Of a DNA stretch of 64,000 nucleotides, positions 43,616-51,702 are shown in pieces. Source of the DNA: Marispirochaeta sp963667435 (GTDB lineage Bacteria > Spirochaetota > Spirochaetia > JC444 > Marispirochaetaceae). A program made the translations under genes and the position numbers. Under the pieces are notes generated by a model that was not told where the DNA came from, ran no database searches, and saw nothing but the letters and a program-made list of their open reading frames with translations. The stretch is from assembly GCA_963667435.1 (NCBI GenBank), contig OY763414.1:3224001-3288000 (forward strand), read 5' to 3'. Position 1 is the first letter of the stretch. Each line of letters starts with the position of its first letter.

Positions 43616-45573
43616 CAGGGGAAGTTGACCCGGAAAAGAGTATACTCTCCCTCTACACTTTCTACCTCTATTGTCCCGTGGAGTTTTTCCTTGATCAGAC
43701 TTTGGACAATATTCAGGCCCAGGCCGGTATTACCCTGACCACGCCGGGTGGTATAGAAAGGGTTGAATATATGAGGAATTATCTGTTCCTGTATTCCGGT
43801 GCCGTTGTCGCGGTATTCTAATATTGCCGTGTTTTCTTCCGTTTTTCCCTGGATCTCTATTTTTCCGTGTTCGGCCCGGGCAAATCCATGATCAAGGCTG
43901 TTTGTTACAAGATTAACTATCAGATGGATGAGTACTCCGGGAAAGGTTATAAGTTCAATGTCATCCACGTTGTTGGCAACGGTGATATTTCTGTTTTTCA
44001 GCAGAGGCTTAAGGGATAGCAGTGTCTCTGCAACCACTTGCCTGAGGTTCACTTTCCGTTCATCCAGGGCCATCTGATCTGATGAGACATTTTTAAAGCT
44101 TTTTATCAGCTCTCCTGCTCGAATCAGATTTCGTACCGCAATATCAGCGGCTTCGCCCGATTTGTGAATGAAGCTCTCAAAATTGGTTTTTGACAGACTC
44201 CCTGCTGCGAAATCTTCCTGCAGTTTATTCAGCAGGCTTTGTTTGTGGGTGACGGCGGTAAGGGCTATGCCGACAGGTGTATTGATCTCATGGGCAACAC
44301 CGGCAATAAGTCTGGAGGCAAGGGCCTGTTTCTCCGCTTCCATAAGATTATCTGTGGATTTTTTCAGTGCTTCCGACTGGTCAATAACTCTTTCCTGCAG
44401 GGATTCATTGAGAAAACTCAGTTCCTTTGTTTTCTGTTCCAGGGATGTGATTGTTGTGTTCATGCTGTTGTAGATCTTTCTCATTTCTCTGGGGCCATAT
44501 GCTGCCATTCTGTAGGATAGATTTCCTTTTTCCACTTCTGCCAGACCGGCTTGTATCGCTGCAAGATGCTCCGCGAGATCGTGGTAAATCTTCCTGAGAC
44601 TTAAATACAACAACACCGCCAGAGCCAATGCAGACCCTATGGATATCAGCATCAGAGTCTGGACCGGCCTGGTCAGCTCGTGGGAAAACACAGCTGTGCC
44701 GACTATCCAGTCAAAGTCAGGAAGATAGCGCAGGTAGACTATCTTTTCGCTCAGTTTCTGCTCAGGCGAGTCTTTCCAGAGATATGAGAAATATCCTTCC
44801 TTCTGTTCGAACATCTGCCTGGTGACTGTGTGGAAGTGCTCTTCGCCAATCGTATTTATCAGCTTATCTCTGGTAAGGTAGGGGTGTGCGATAATCACGC
44901 CGTCTCTGCCGAAGATGTATGAATAGCCGTTCCTTCCGGGAGAAATACTCAGTACGGCTTCTGTGAGTGTTTCTTTGTCTATGATATCGGTAAACTCACT
45001 CCGGTATGCAGATGCTGTAAGTATCCAGTCCATTTCCGGGATGTACTCCATGTAGAGAGCTTTTTTTCGTGGTTGATCTTCGCCGGGGTTCTGCCAGAGA
45101 TATTCCAGGTAACCTTCAGGGTTGTTTATCTGGCCTGCAATGGGCTGAACTGTATGCAGGTTTTCTCCAATAATGGATGATTCAGGATGAAAGACCATTG
45201 TGCCCGTGCCGTTTACTGCATAAAAGTAACCGGATTCTCCTACGTGCAGGGAGAGAAGTTCCTGGGTCATATTTTTAAAAGCATCTGTCCCCGGGATTGC
45301 AGACTCCGGATCATTCTTCAGGTACCGTTCAACTATATCTCTGCCTGTTTCAACCTTTGCTCTCAGGTAGGTGCGGATTCCTGTTGCCAATTCAAATTCT
45401 ATTAAACGATGGAGTGACTGGGTTGATCCTTCAATCTGGCGCTGAATGTTTCTGCGGATATTGGTGTATAGGATTGAATCGGAAATAGCAAGTAAAATAA
45501 TAAACGGAATGGTAGTAAGAATGAGAAGTGCTGCGAATCGGCGTTTAATTGAGTAGGGGGATTTATCTCTCAT
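43603..45573 (-). CDS. Double-Cache sensor histidine kinase
   Basis: 656 residues. A helix near the start (FAALLILTTIPFIILLAIS), two tandem Cache-like units (about 95-200, ESGYFYAVNGTGTMVFHPES, and 215-315, RNGYSYIFGRDGVIIAHPYL), each ending in a YxxYxPxxDWI motif, a second helix (MLISIGSALALAVLLYLSL), HAMP, a coiled coil, then HisKA with H-box AGVAHEINTPVGIALTAVT and an HATPase (HLIVNLVTNSLDHGF, YRDNGTGIQEQ, FYTTRRGQGNTGLGLNI). Same kinase subfamily as 11178 and 25740. The Cache pair points to an extracellular small-molecule signal. No receiver gene adjacent. Confidence 0.88.
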   Translation of the reverse strand: MRDKSPYSIKRRFAALLILTTIPFIILLAISDSILYTNIRRNIQRQIEGSTQSLHRLIEFELATGIRTYLRAKVETGRDIVERYLKNDPESAIPGTDAFKNMTQELLSLHVGESGYFYAVNGTGTMVFHPESSIIGENLHTVQPIAGQINNPEGYLEYLWQNPGEDQPRKKALYMEYIPEMDWILTASAYRSEFTDIIDKETLTEAVLSISPGRNGYSYIFGRDGVIIAHPYLTRDKLINTIGEEHFHTVTRQMFEQKEGYFSYLWKDSPEQKLSEKIVYLRYLPDFDWIVGTAVFSHELTRPVQTLMLISIGSALALAVLLYLSLRKIYHDLAEHLAAIQAGLAEVEKGNLSYRMAAYGPREMRKIYNSMNTTITSLEQKTKELSFLNESLQERVIDQSEALKKSTDNLMEAEKQALASRLIAGVAHEINTPVGIALTAVTHKQSLLNKLQEDFAAGSLSKTNFESFIHKSGEAADIAVRNLIRAGELIKSFKNVSSDQMALDERKVNLRQVVAETLLSLKPLLKNRNITVANNVDDIELITFPGVLIHLIVNLVTNSLDHGFARAEHGKIEIQGKTEENTAILEYRDNGTGIQEQIIPHIFNPFYTTRRGQGNTGLGLNIVQSLIKEKLHGTIEVESVEGEYTLFRVNFPCQMD

Positions 45574-45652
45574 TCTTTTCTCTTCCTGATAATAAGTATA
45601 GGGTATACAGCAGACATTTGCAGGTATTTACCGTTATCTTTGGAGCTGAAAT

Positions 45653-46111
45653 ATGAATCTCGAAGCATATATTAAGGACAATATTCCCGCGTTTTCCGCT
45701 AATAAATTTGCGATTATCGAAGACCCTTCGGGGATAGTGAGGGTTTCCGGACATTACCGGGACCATTACAACCATAAAAAAACAGTCTTTGGTGGAACTA
45801 TCAGTACGACACTTATGATCAGCGCCTGGTGTCAGGCTGTGGTAATTGTCAGCAGGTTTTTTAATGCAGCTTTCGGAGAGGGGGCCAGCTTTGTGGTAAA
45901 ACACCAGGAAGTTGACTATCTGCGTCCGGTCCGGACTGATTTTGAAGCCTGTTCCCGTATACCTCCCGAGACAGAGATTGAACGGTTTTTTTCTGATCTT
46001 AAATCCACAGGGAAAGCCCGGTTTAAGCTTGAATCGCTTCTGTTTGAAATTGGCAGCAATGATGAAAAGGCACGGTTTTGCGGAGAATTTGTTGCCTTCT
46101 CTGAACGCTGA
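45653..46111 (+). CDS. YiiD_C-like thioesterase-domain protein
   Basis: 152 residues. The segment DHYNHKKTVFGGTISTTLMISAW has the hotdog helix with G-G near the start, and FVVKHQEVDYLRPVRTDFEA the paired strand, as in the putative thioesterase domain of YiiD and related proteins. Substrate unknown. ATG 45653 follows GGAG. Divergent from the double-Cache kinase gene. The C-terminal half (RFFSDLKSTGKARFKLESLL) is a normal strand-turn-strand of the fold. Confidence 0.75.
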   Translation: MNLEAYIKDNIPAFSANKFAIIEDPSGIVRVSGHYRDHYNHKKTVFGGTISTTLMISAWCQAVVIVSRFFNAAFGEGASFVVKHQEVDYLRPVRTDFEACSRIPPETEIERFFSDLKSTGKARFKLESLLFEIGSNDEKARFCGEFVAFSER

Positions 46112-46239
46112 GTATCCAACCCTTTTTTAAACATCTGTAAATTCCTCTTTACATAATGTTTTTCCCACCGGTTTGTCCCTGTCCTGTACTGTGATAGAAT
46201 CGAGATAATTGGATTAATTGTTATACCAAGAAAAGAAAA

Positions 46240-46330
46240 TAAAATATTGTAAAATATTATTTATTGTAAATATGGGGAAAATGCGGAAATAATACCCTAA
46301 TTTATAAAAAAAATTTGACAATAAAATATT
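46240..46330. promoter_or_regulatory. Three TAAAATATT repeats, candidate operator
   Basis: TAAAATATT occurs at 46240-46248, 46250-46258 and 46322-46330; the last lies inside the spacer of the promoter of the dehydrogenase/TRAP operon. A plausible binding site for the GntR regulator encoded at the end of the operon. The whole gap 46112-46435 is AT-rich and holds no gene; a weaker promoter-like TGATAGAAT sits at about 46192-46200. Confidence 0.4.
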
Positions 46331-46343
46331 ATCGCCATACAAT
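46315..46343 (+). promoter_or_regulatory. Sigma-70 promoter of the dehydrogenase/TRAP operon
   Basis: TTGACA at 46315-46320 (perfect), a 17-base spacer, and TACAAT at 46338-46343 (5/6), about 90 bases before the first gene. Confidence 0.8.
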
Positions 46344-46435
46344 TCCTTTAAATAAAACTTTATGCGGTTTCTTTAAGTTGTTCCAAATGGATCAGCTGAT
46401 GCCAAACTACCGGAAGTTGTTGCAGGATTTACTGG

Positions 46436-47461
46436 ATGAAAGCACTGAAATTTGTTGAAACAAGAAAAGGCGAATATGTAACAGCCGAAAAGCCTGTCTG
46501 CGGTGAAAATCAGGTTTTGATAGAGGTGAAAGTTGCGGGGATCTGTCACAGCGACATTATGTCCTATGAAGGTAAACACCCCTGGAGAATCCCGCCGGTT
46601 ATCACAGGCCATGAATTCAGTGGAGTTATTGTCGAAACAGGAGCGAAGGTGAAAGACTTCTCCTCTGGTGATCGCGTGGTGGTTGAGCCACATGTCGGAT
46701 GCGGGGAGTGTGAATACTGTAAAAAGGGTGTTTATAACCTGTGCAACAGAAAACGATTTATCGGTGTGGGTGATTGGTCCGGTTGTTTTGGTGAGTTTGT
46801 GATTGCAGAGCCTTCGATGTGTCTCAAAATACCTGAGGGCATGAGTTTTGAGGAAGCCGCGGCGCTGGAACCCTACTGTGTGGGAGAGCATGCTGTGGAT
46901 CTTACCGGTGCCGGTGCCGGTGATTCCGCACTGATCGTCGGTGGAGGAACCATTGGTCTGATGACTCTCTTAAGTCTGCACAATAGAGGGGTGGATACTG
47001 TCTTTGTCTCTGATATTTCTGCAGAGAAGCGGGAATATGCAGTAAATGCCGGGGCTTCCGGCACCGTGGATCCTGTTACGGAAGATCTTTTTGATAAGAT
47101 TATGGCCGAAACCGGAAATGCCGGAGTTGATTACGTTTTTATCTGCGTTCCAGTTCCTCCAGTATTGAACCAGTCTCTTTCGGTGGCAAAGAAGAAGGGT
47201 AAGGTTATTGTAATTGCTGTTTTTGGTAATCCTGTTGAGATTGATGTGAAAAATATTCAGGTTGGCGAGCGCGCGGTCCTGGGCAGCAATATGTATACCA
47301 TTCGTGATTATCGTAATGCTCTTGCGGATTATGAGGCCGGGAAACTGAGTCTTGAGAATATGATTACAAGAAAAATTGGATTTAATGAACTGAACGGGGT
47401 CATTTCCCGTCTTGCTGAAGGGGAACTTCAGGAGGAAATAAAGATACAGGTTGTGTTTTAG
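46436..47461 (+). CDS. Zinc-dependent alcohol/polyol dehydrogenase (MDR family)
   Basis: 341 residues. Catalytic zinc ligands: C in AGICHSDIMSYEG, H-E in ITGHEFSGVIVETG; structural zinc cysteines in VEPHVGCGECEYCKKGVYNLC; the Rossmann motif is VGGGTIGLMTLL. The pattern is that of sorbitol/galactitol-phosphate or threonine-type dehydrogenases; NAD(H) is likely. The first gene of an operon with a TRAP transporter and a GntR regulator, so it probably starts the breakdown of the imported acid or polyol. The substrate is not readable. Confidence 0.88.
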   Translation: MKALKFVETRKGEYVTAEKPVCGENQVLIEVKVAGICHSDIMSYEGKHPWRIPPVITGHEFSGVIVETGAKVKDFSSGDRVVVEPHVGCGECEYCKKGVYNLCNRKRFIGVGDWSGCFGEFVIAEPSMCLKIPEGMSFEEAAALEPYCVGEHAVDLTGAGAGDSALIVGGGTIGLMTLLSLHNRGVDTVFVSDISAEKREYAVNAGASGTVDPVTEDLFDKIMAETGNAGVDYVFICVPVPPVLNQSLSVAKKKGKVIVIAVFGNPVEIDVKNIQVGERAVLGSNMYTIRDYRNALADYEAGKLSLENMITRKIGFNELNGVISRLAEGELQEEIKIQVVF

Positions 47462-47498
47462 GGTCCCCTGAGGGATCTATTTTATAAGGAGGATTCTT

Positions 47499-48485
47499 AT
47501 GTTTAAGAAAATCGCACTGGTTCTTCTGGCTGCATCTCTGTTTGCAGCAGCCGGATTTGCCAATGGACAGGGTGAAGACGATGTTATGGTAATCAAGGCG
47601 GCTCACTCTATGCCGACAACCTACCATTACCATGATGGTATGGTTGCTTTTGCCGAGAAGGCTGCAGAGCTTTCCAACGGTAAAATCAAAATCGAAGTGT
47701 ATCCTGCGGCACAGTTGGGAGAAGAAGTATCCACCATGGAACAGTGCAAGATGGGAGCAATCCCCATTGTTCTTACCGGTGTTTTCGACTCTTATGTTCC
47801 ACAGGCCGGTGTTTTTATCCTTCCCTTCCTGTTTGACAACAGTGCTCATGCCGATGCTGTTCTGAACGGACCGGTGGGAGAAAAGGTTTTCTCCGGCTTT
47901 GCTGATCACAACATGAAAGTTATTTCTGTATGGGAAAACGGTTTTCGGCAGATTACCAATAATGTTCGTCCCATCAACAGCGTTGCCGATATGAAAGGCC
48001 TTAAGCTGCGGACTCCCCAGAGCCCGGTTTGGATGCGCACCATGGAGGCGTTTGGTGTTACGCCCACTCCAATGCCCTTTGCAGAAGTTTCTACCGCAAT
48101 TGTTCAGGGTCTTGTAGACGGACAGGAAAATCCCCTACTGCACATCAAGGCAAATAAAACCTACGAAGTACAGAAGCACCTTGCAGTCGTGGACTATATG
48201 TATGGACCTGCTCCATTGCTGGTTAATAAACCCTGGTTTGACAAGCTTTCCTCTGAAAATCAGGATATTATTATCAAAGCCGCAGCATACGGTAACAAGG
48301 TAATGCGTGAGGTTGCTGCGGAAAGAAATCAGGGAGCCATCGACTTTTTCAAGGAAGAAGGTCTTCAGGTTACCTATCCCGACAAGGAAGGGTTTCGGGC
48401 TCTCGTGGCTGATCTTTACAAAGGTGAGTGGGCTGGCAAGTTCGGTGCAGATCTGCTCAAAGAAATCCAGAATACTAAATACTGA
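47499..48485 (+). CDS. dctP: TRAP transporter substrate-binding protein
   Basis: 328 residues. A signal peptide (FKKIALVLLAASLFAAAGFA) with a mature start NGQGED, then the DctP fold: IKAAHSMPTTYHYHDGMVAFAEK, the conserved Arg in LKLRTPQSPVWMRTMEAFG (about residue 170, contacts a substrate carboxylate), and QGLVDGQENPLLHI. It binds an organic acid or sugar acid in the periplasm. GGAGG before ATG 47499. 37 bases behind the dehydrogenase gene. Confidence 0.93.
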   Translation: MFKKIALVLLAASLFAAAGFANGQGEDDVMVIKAAHSMPTTYHYHDGMVAFAEKAAELSNGKIKIEVYPAAQLGEEVSTMEQCKMGAIPIVLTGVFDSYVPQAGVFILPFLFDNSAHADAVLNGPVGEKVFSGFADHNMKVISVWENGFRQITNNVRPINSVADMKGLKLRTPQSPVWMRTMEAFGVTPTPMPFAEVSTAIVQGLVDGQENPLLHIKANKTYEVQKHLAVVDYMYGPAPLLVNKPWFDKLSSENQDIIIKAAAYGNKVMREVAAERNQGAIDFFKEEGLQVTYPDKEGFRALVADLYKGEWAGKFGADLLKEIQNTKY

Positions 48486-48502
48486 GTTACATAGTCAGAA
48501 TC

Positions 48503-48530
48503 AGCCCTGCCTTAGCGGGGCTGTTTTTCT
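48503..48530 (+). terminator. Terminator-like hairpin inside the TRAP operon
   Basis: AGCCCTGC at 48503-48510 pairs with GCGGGGCT at 48515-48522 (one G-U) over loop CTTA, followed by a T-rich tail. Between dctP and dctQ it would let most transcripts end after the binding protein, so that it is made in excess over the membrane parts. Confidence 0.75.
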
Positions 48531-48554
48531 GTACACAGCTTTTATAGGCAGGTT

Positions 48555-49049
48555 ATGAAAAACGGAAAGAAGTCAATCATGGATATTCTCAGGGAGTTTA
48601 ACGAGAACGCTCTGATACTTGGGATTATAGCAACCATTATTGTTATTACCCTGCAGGTTGTAAGCAGGACATTTTTTGGCAAATCATTTTCATGGGTAGA
48701 GGAAGTCGGAAGGGCCCTGTTTGTCTATTTTATTTTCGGTGGTGCAGCTCTTGCATACAAGCAGGGACTGTTTATCAGTGCAGACTTTATCAGCAATTTC
48801 CTTCCGAAAAAGGTTAATGCTGTGCTTTCCCTGATCATGGATTTGATAACGGTAATATTCTTTCTTGCTGTTGCTGTGCTGGGGTACCAGCTGTTTGCAG
48901 CATCCAAAGGCCAGCTCACCCCGGCACTTGAGGTGGAGATCCGCTGGATCTATCTTGCTTTTCCTGTCTTCTTCGCACAGATGGCATATTTTGCGGTAAA
49001 AAATATTATCCAGAGGCTCCGGCCGAAATCTGATTCGGAAAGGAGTTGA
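48555..49049 (+). CDS. dctQ: TRAP transporter small permease
   Basis: 164 residues with four membrane helices (ILGIIATIIVITLQVVS; FVYFIFGGAALAYK; VLSLIMDLITVIFFLAVAVLG; WIYLAFPVFFAQMAYFAV). The motif SWVEEVGRALFVYFIF is typical of DctQ, also the E-W/R-P end. It forms the small membrane subunit with DctM. ATG 48555 follows AGG; the dctM start is right at its stop. Confidence 0.9.
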   Translation: MKNGKKSIMDILREFNENALILGIIATIIVITLQVVSRTFFGKSFSWVEEVGRALFVYFIFGGAALAYKQGLFISADFISNFLPKKVNAVLSLIMDLITVIFFLAVAVLGYQLFAASKGQLTPALEVEIRWIYLAFPVFFAQMAYFAVKNIIQRLRPKSDSERS

Positions 49050-49052
49050 GTG

Positions 49053-50330
49053 ATGGTAGTTACAGTACTTCTTGTTACATTCTTTATTACAGTTTTTACA
49101 AATCTGCCGATTACTATTGTACTGGGGTTCTCATCCCTTGCGGCTATTTTTGCATCGGGAACATATCCTCTCACTATTATAGTCTCCCGAATGTTCTCTG
49201 GTATTGATTCATTTACCCTTCTTGCCATTCCCATGTTTATTCTGGCGGGAAAGTTGTTGAATGAAAGCGGGGCAACCCACAGGATTTTCAACTTTGCCAA
49301 CTCTATGGTAGGTCATATTCGTGGTGGTCTGGGACATACCAATGTTGTTGCAAGTATTATATTTGCCGGAATTTCCGGGTCTGCCGTTGCCGACTCCGCC
49401 GGTCTCGGAAGAGTCGAAATTGAGGCGATGAACTCTAAAGGGTATGATCCGAAATTTTCCAGCGCTATTACCATCAGCAGTTCGGTAATCGGTCCGATTA
49501 TTCCTCCAAGTATTCCAATGGTTGTTTTCGGCGCCATGGCTGGAGAATCGGTAATAAAGCTGTTTGCCGGAGGGTTGATCCCGGGTCTTTTTACAGGTCT
49601 TATGCTGATGATAATGGTTTATATCGTTGCACGGCGTACACCAAACTTTCCTGTTCTCGAGAAGGCCGGGCTTAAAGACCGTCTGTCTACTTTTAAAGAA
49701 GCTCTGCTTCCACTTCTTGCCCCTGCAATTATACTTGGTGGGATCTTTTCCGGATTTTACACCCCCACTGAAGCTTCGGTGGCAGCTGTTGTTTATGTGA
49801 TTATCCTGGAAACTTTGATTTATAAAGAGCTTGCCTGGAAAGATTTCCGACGTATACTGCTGGAAACTATTGTAGATTCCGGCGCTATTGTTATTATCAT
49901 CTCTTCTGCAAGTATCTTTGGCTGGCTGATGGCCATCGAGCGCATTCCCAATATGCTGATCAACGGCCTTATGGGATTCTCTGATCATCCCTATCTGGTT
50001 ATGCTCCTGATAAACGCTGTACTTCTCTTTCTCGGATGTTTTATCGAAGGGCTGGCTGTTATGATGATCCTTACTCCGGTGCTGGTTCCTCTGGTTACCC
50101 AACTGGGATTCAGTCCCATCTACTTCGGTGTCCTGATGATTCTCAATCTGATGGTGGGAACTACAACACCCCCTCTTGGAATGAGCCTCTTTGTAATAAG
50201 CAACATGACAAAAATCCCGGTTTCCGAGCTGAGCCGGTCGATGCTGCCCTTCTATCTGGCGCTGGTCTTTACATTGCTTGTCTGCCTCTTTTTTCCGCCC
50301 ATAATTATGCTCCTGCCAAATCTGATTTGA
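49053..50330 (+). CDS. dctM: TRAP transporter large permease
   Basis: 425 residues, about 12 membrane helices. The DctM motifs are seen: GIDSFTLLAIPMFILAGKLL near the N-terminus, HIRGGLGHTNVVASIIFAGISGSAVADSAGLG (about 90-122), IGPIIPPSIPMVVFGAM and GFYTPTEASVAAVVY. ATG 49053 is chosen; GTG 49050 overlaps the dctQ stop region and is less likely. Sodium-driven uptake of an organic acid. Confidence 0.93.
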   Translation: MVVTVLLVTFFITVFTNLPITIVLGFSSLAAIFASGTYPLTIIVSRMFSGIDSFTLLAIPMFILAGKLLNESGATHRIFNFANSMVGHIRGGLGHTNVVASIIFAGISGSAVADSAGLGRVEIEAMNSKGYDPKFSSAITISSSVIGPIIPPSIPMVVFGAMAGESVIKLFAGGLIPGLFTGLMLMIMVYIVARRTPNFPVLEKAGLKDRLSTFKEALLPLLAPAIILGGIFSGFYTPTEASVAAVVYVIILETLIYKELAWKDFRRILLETIVDSGAIVIIISSASIFGWLMAIERIPNMLINGLMGFSDHPYLVMLLINAVLLFLGCFIEGLAVMMILTPVLVPLVTQLGFSPIYFGVLMILNLMVGTTTPPLGMSLFVISNMTKIPVSELSRSMLPFYLALVFTLLVCLFFPPIIMLLPNLI

Positions 50331-50378
50331 TCCGGGGATTTTTCCGGTGCATGCCTCCGTACCGGGATGAACTATTGA

Positions 50379-50406
50379 AGAGGTTCTGCTGTAGGGCGGA
50401 ACCTCT
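50379..50406. repeat. Inverted repeat between dctM and the GntR gene
   Basis: AGAGGTTC at 50379-50386 and GAACCTCT at 50399-50406 with a 12-base loop. No T run follows, so a terminator is unlikely to be strong; it could be an operator or an mRNA-stabilising end of the TRAP message. Confidence 0.5.
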
Positions 50407-50453
50407 GATTTATATACGCTTTTGTGCACACTATTCTACTTTTCCCTCTGTAC

Positions 50454-50462
50454 TGGTATAAT
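50454..50462 (+). promoter_or_regulatory. Extended -10 promoter of the GntR gene
   Basis: TGGTATAAT at 50454-50462 is a perfect extended -10 element (TGnTATAAT) without a clear -35. Transcription would start near 50469, ahead of ATG 50495. Confidence 0.5.
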
Positions 50463-50494
50463 TGCGTCTGTTTGGCATCAGGATAGCTATAGAT

Positions 50495-51193
50495 ATGAGT
50501 AACAAGAAAGACGAAAACCTAACCCAGATGGTATCGAAGAGCATTGTTCAGATGATAACTGAGCATAAAATTGCCGTTGGAAGAAAGATTAATAAAATTG
50601 AAATAGCTGAAACACTGGATGTCAGTATGACTCCCGTCAATGAAGCGATTAACCGGTTAACGGGGCAGGGGATTTTTGAGCATAGGAAAAACCTCGGATA
50701 TTTTCTGAAGGAACATACCCTGCAGGACCTGGAGGATTTTTATTATGTCCGTGCCGGGCTTCAGTCAATTGCTGTCTACAACTACATCAGGCGCTGTTTT
50801 AATCCTGATGATGCATTCTTGTCCTTCTTTGAAAGATTCCGGAACGGAATCCCCCGGGGAAGTGAGCAGGAGTACATGCAGACGGATATTAATTTTCATA
50901 TGGAGATTATCAAACATTGTGGTAATCCTGTATTGATAAAAATTTATGAAGGCAGTCATTTGCCCTACAATGCCTACGTCCGGGGGTTGTTGCGGGCACC
51001 GGAAGAGACGCTGCATGAGCATTTCATGATAATTAAGGCCATAAAGGAACAGCGGGCTGAGTTTGCGCGGCAGCTTATGCTTCAGCATCAGCTTGAAGTG
51101 GCTGAGAATATTGAAAATGTTCGAAAAGATCAGCGGGCTGATCAATTCTGGGCGGAAGTTCGCAAATTTAACATCGGAGATGTTGACACATAG
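50495..51193 (+). CDS. GntR family regulator (FCD type) of the TRAP operon
   Basis: 232 residues. The winged helix (about 5-70) reads VGRKINKIEIAETLDVSMTPVNEAINRLTGQGIFEHR region; the C-terminal FCD domain has D..H (DINFHMEIIKHCGNPVL) and a last H (LMLQHQLEVAENIENV). ATG 50495 is preferred over TTG 50462, which overlaps the promoter. By position it probably controls the dehydrogenase/TRAP genes in response to the imported substrate; candidate sites are the TAAAATATT repeats before 46330. Confidence 0.87.
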   Translation: MSNKKDENLTQMVSKSIVQMITEHKIAVGRKINKIEIAETLDVSMTPVNEAINRLTGQGIFEHRKNLGYFLKEHTLQDLEDFYYVRAGLQSIAVYNYIRRCFNPDDAFLSFFERFRNGIPRGSEQEYMQTDINFHMEIIKHCGNPVLIKIYEGSHLPYNAYVRGLLRAPEETLHEHFMIIKAIKEQRAEFARQLMLQHQLEVAENIENVRKDQRADQFWAEVRKFNIGDVDT

Positions 51194-51246
51194 GTATCTC
51201 CGGATGTATCACGAATAAATCTTAAAGAAAAAGGAGTCCGTAAACT

Positions 51247-51342
51247 ATGAGTACTGTATACCGAATCTGTTTCTGGTCAACATGTCGACCGGTGTTTACC
51301 GCCTGGTACGGGTTTACGGATTTATCGAAGCAGAGGCAATAG
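51247..51342 (+). CDS. Possible 31-residue leader or remnant peptide
   Basis: ATG 51247 lies 10 bases behind AAGGAG and opens a 31-codon frame rich in W, Y, R and F, ended by TAG 51342. No family is recognised. It precedes a strong terminator at 51366. It may be a small protein, the broken start of a lost gene, or chance; the gap 51194-51495 otherwise holds only the terminator. Confidence 0.25.
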   Translation: MSTVYRICFWSTCRPVFTAWYGFTDLSKQRQ

Positions 51343-51365
51343 TTATCCCTTCGACGAGTATATAC

Positions 51366-51398
51366 GCCGCAGCCTGTTTCAGGTTGCGGCTTTTTTTT
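51366..51398 (+). terminator. Rho-independent terminator behind the GntR gene
   Basis: An 11-base stem at 51366-51376 (GCCGCAGCCTG) pairs with 51380-51390 (CAGGTTGCGGC, one G-U) over loop TTT, followed by eight T. Confidence 0.92.
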
Positions 51399-51495
51399 AG
51401 GATGAAAAGTGGATTTGAAACTTTTCTCGCCTTGAAAGGCCGCCGGGATTTTTCCCTGCAGTTTTTTTTGTTTCCAGCGGATCAGGAGGTAGACG

Positions 51496-51702
51496 GTGGA
51501 ACATAATTATCACGAGGCATGGATTATGGGGAGAGAGCGGCAGAAGGATCTGCTGTTGGAAGGGGAAAAGAGACGGCGGGCTGCTTCGGCAGCTGCCCCT
51601 TCCGGAAGGCCGCGGCTCCGGGTGCGGGTTGGCAGCCTTTTGATTACCCTGGGATTGAAGCTGGCTGGAACTGAGGAGGAATCAGGAGGTTCTGATCAGT
51701 AG
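51496..51702 (+). CDS. Small basic protein, unknown
   Basis: 68 residues from GTG 51496, with a perfect AGGAGGT five bases before it. Arg-rich middle (GEKRRRAASAAAPSGRPRLRVRVG) and a short hydrophobic stretch (SLLITLGLKLAG). No family is recognised. A weak membrane association is possible. Its last 21 bases overlap the convergent polyprenyl synthetase gene. The ribosome site is the main support. Confidence 0.55.
   Translation: MEHNYHEAWIMGRERQKDLLLEGEKRRRAASAAAPSGRPRLRVRVGSLLITLGLKLAGTEEESGGSDQ

Noticed and set aside
46112..46435. AT-rich gap as an origin or riboswitch
   Set aside because: No DnaA-box cluster or conserved aptamer core is visible; a promoter and repeats explain the region.
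49209..50429. A 406-codon open frame on the minus strand opposite dctM
   Set aside because: Antisense shadow of a hydrophobic gene: very rich in His, Asn and Gln, no domain, and dctM is certain.
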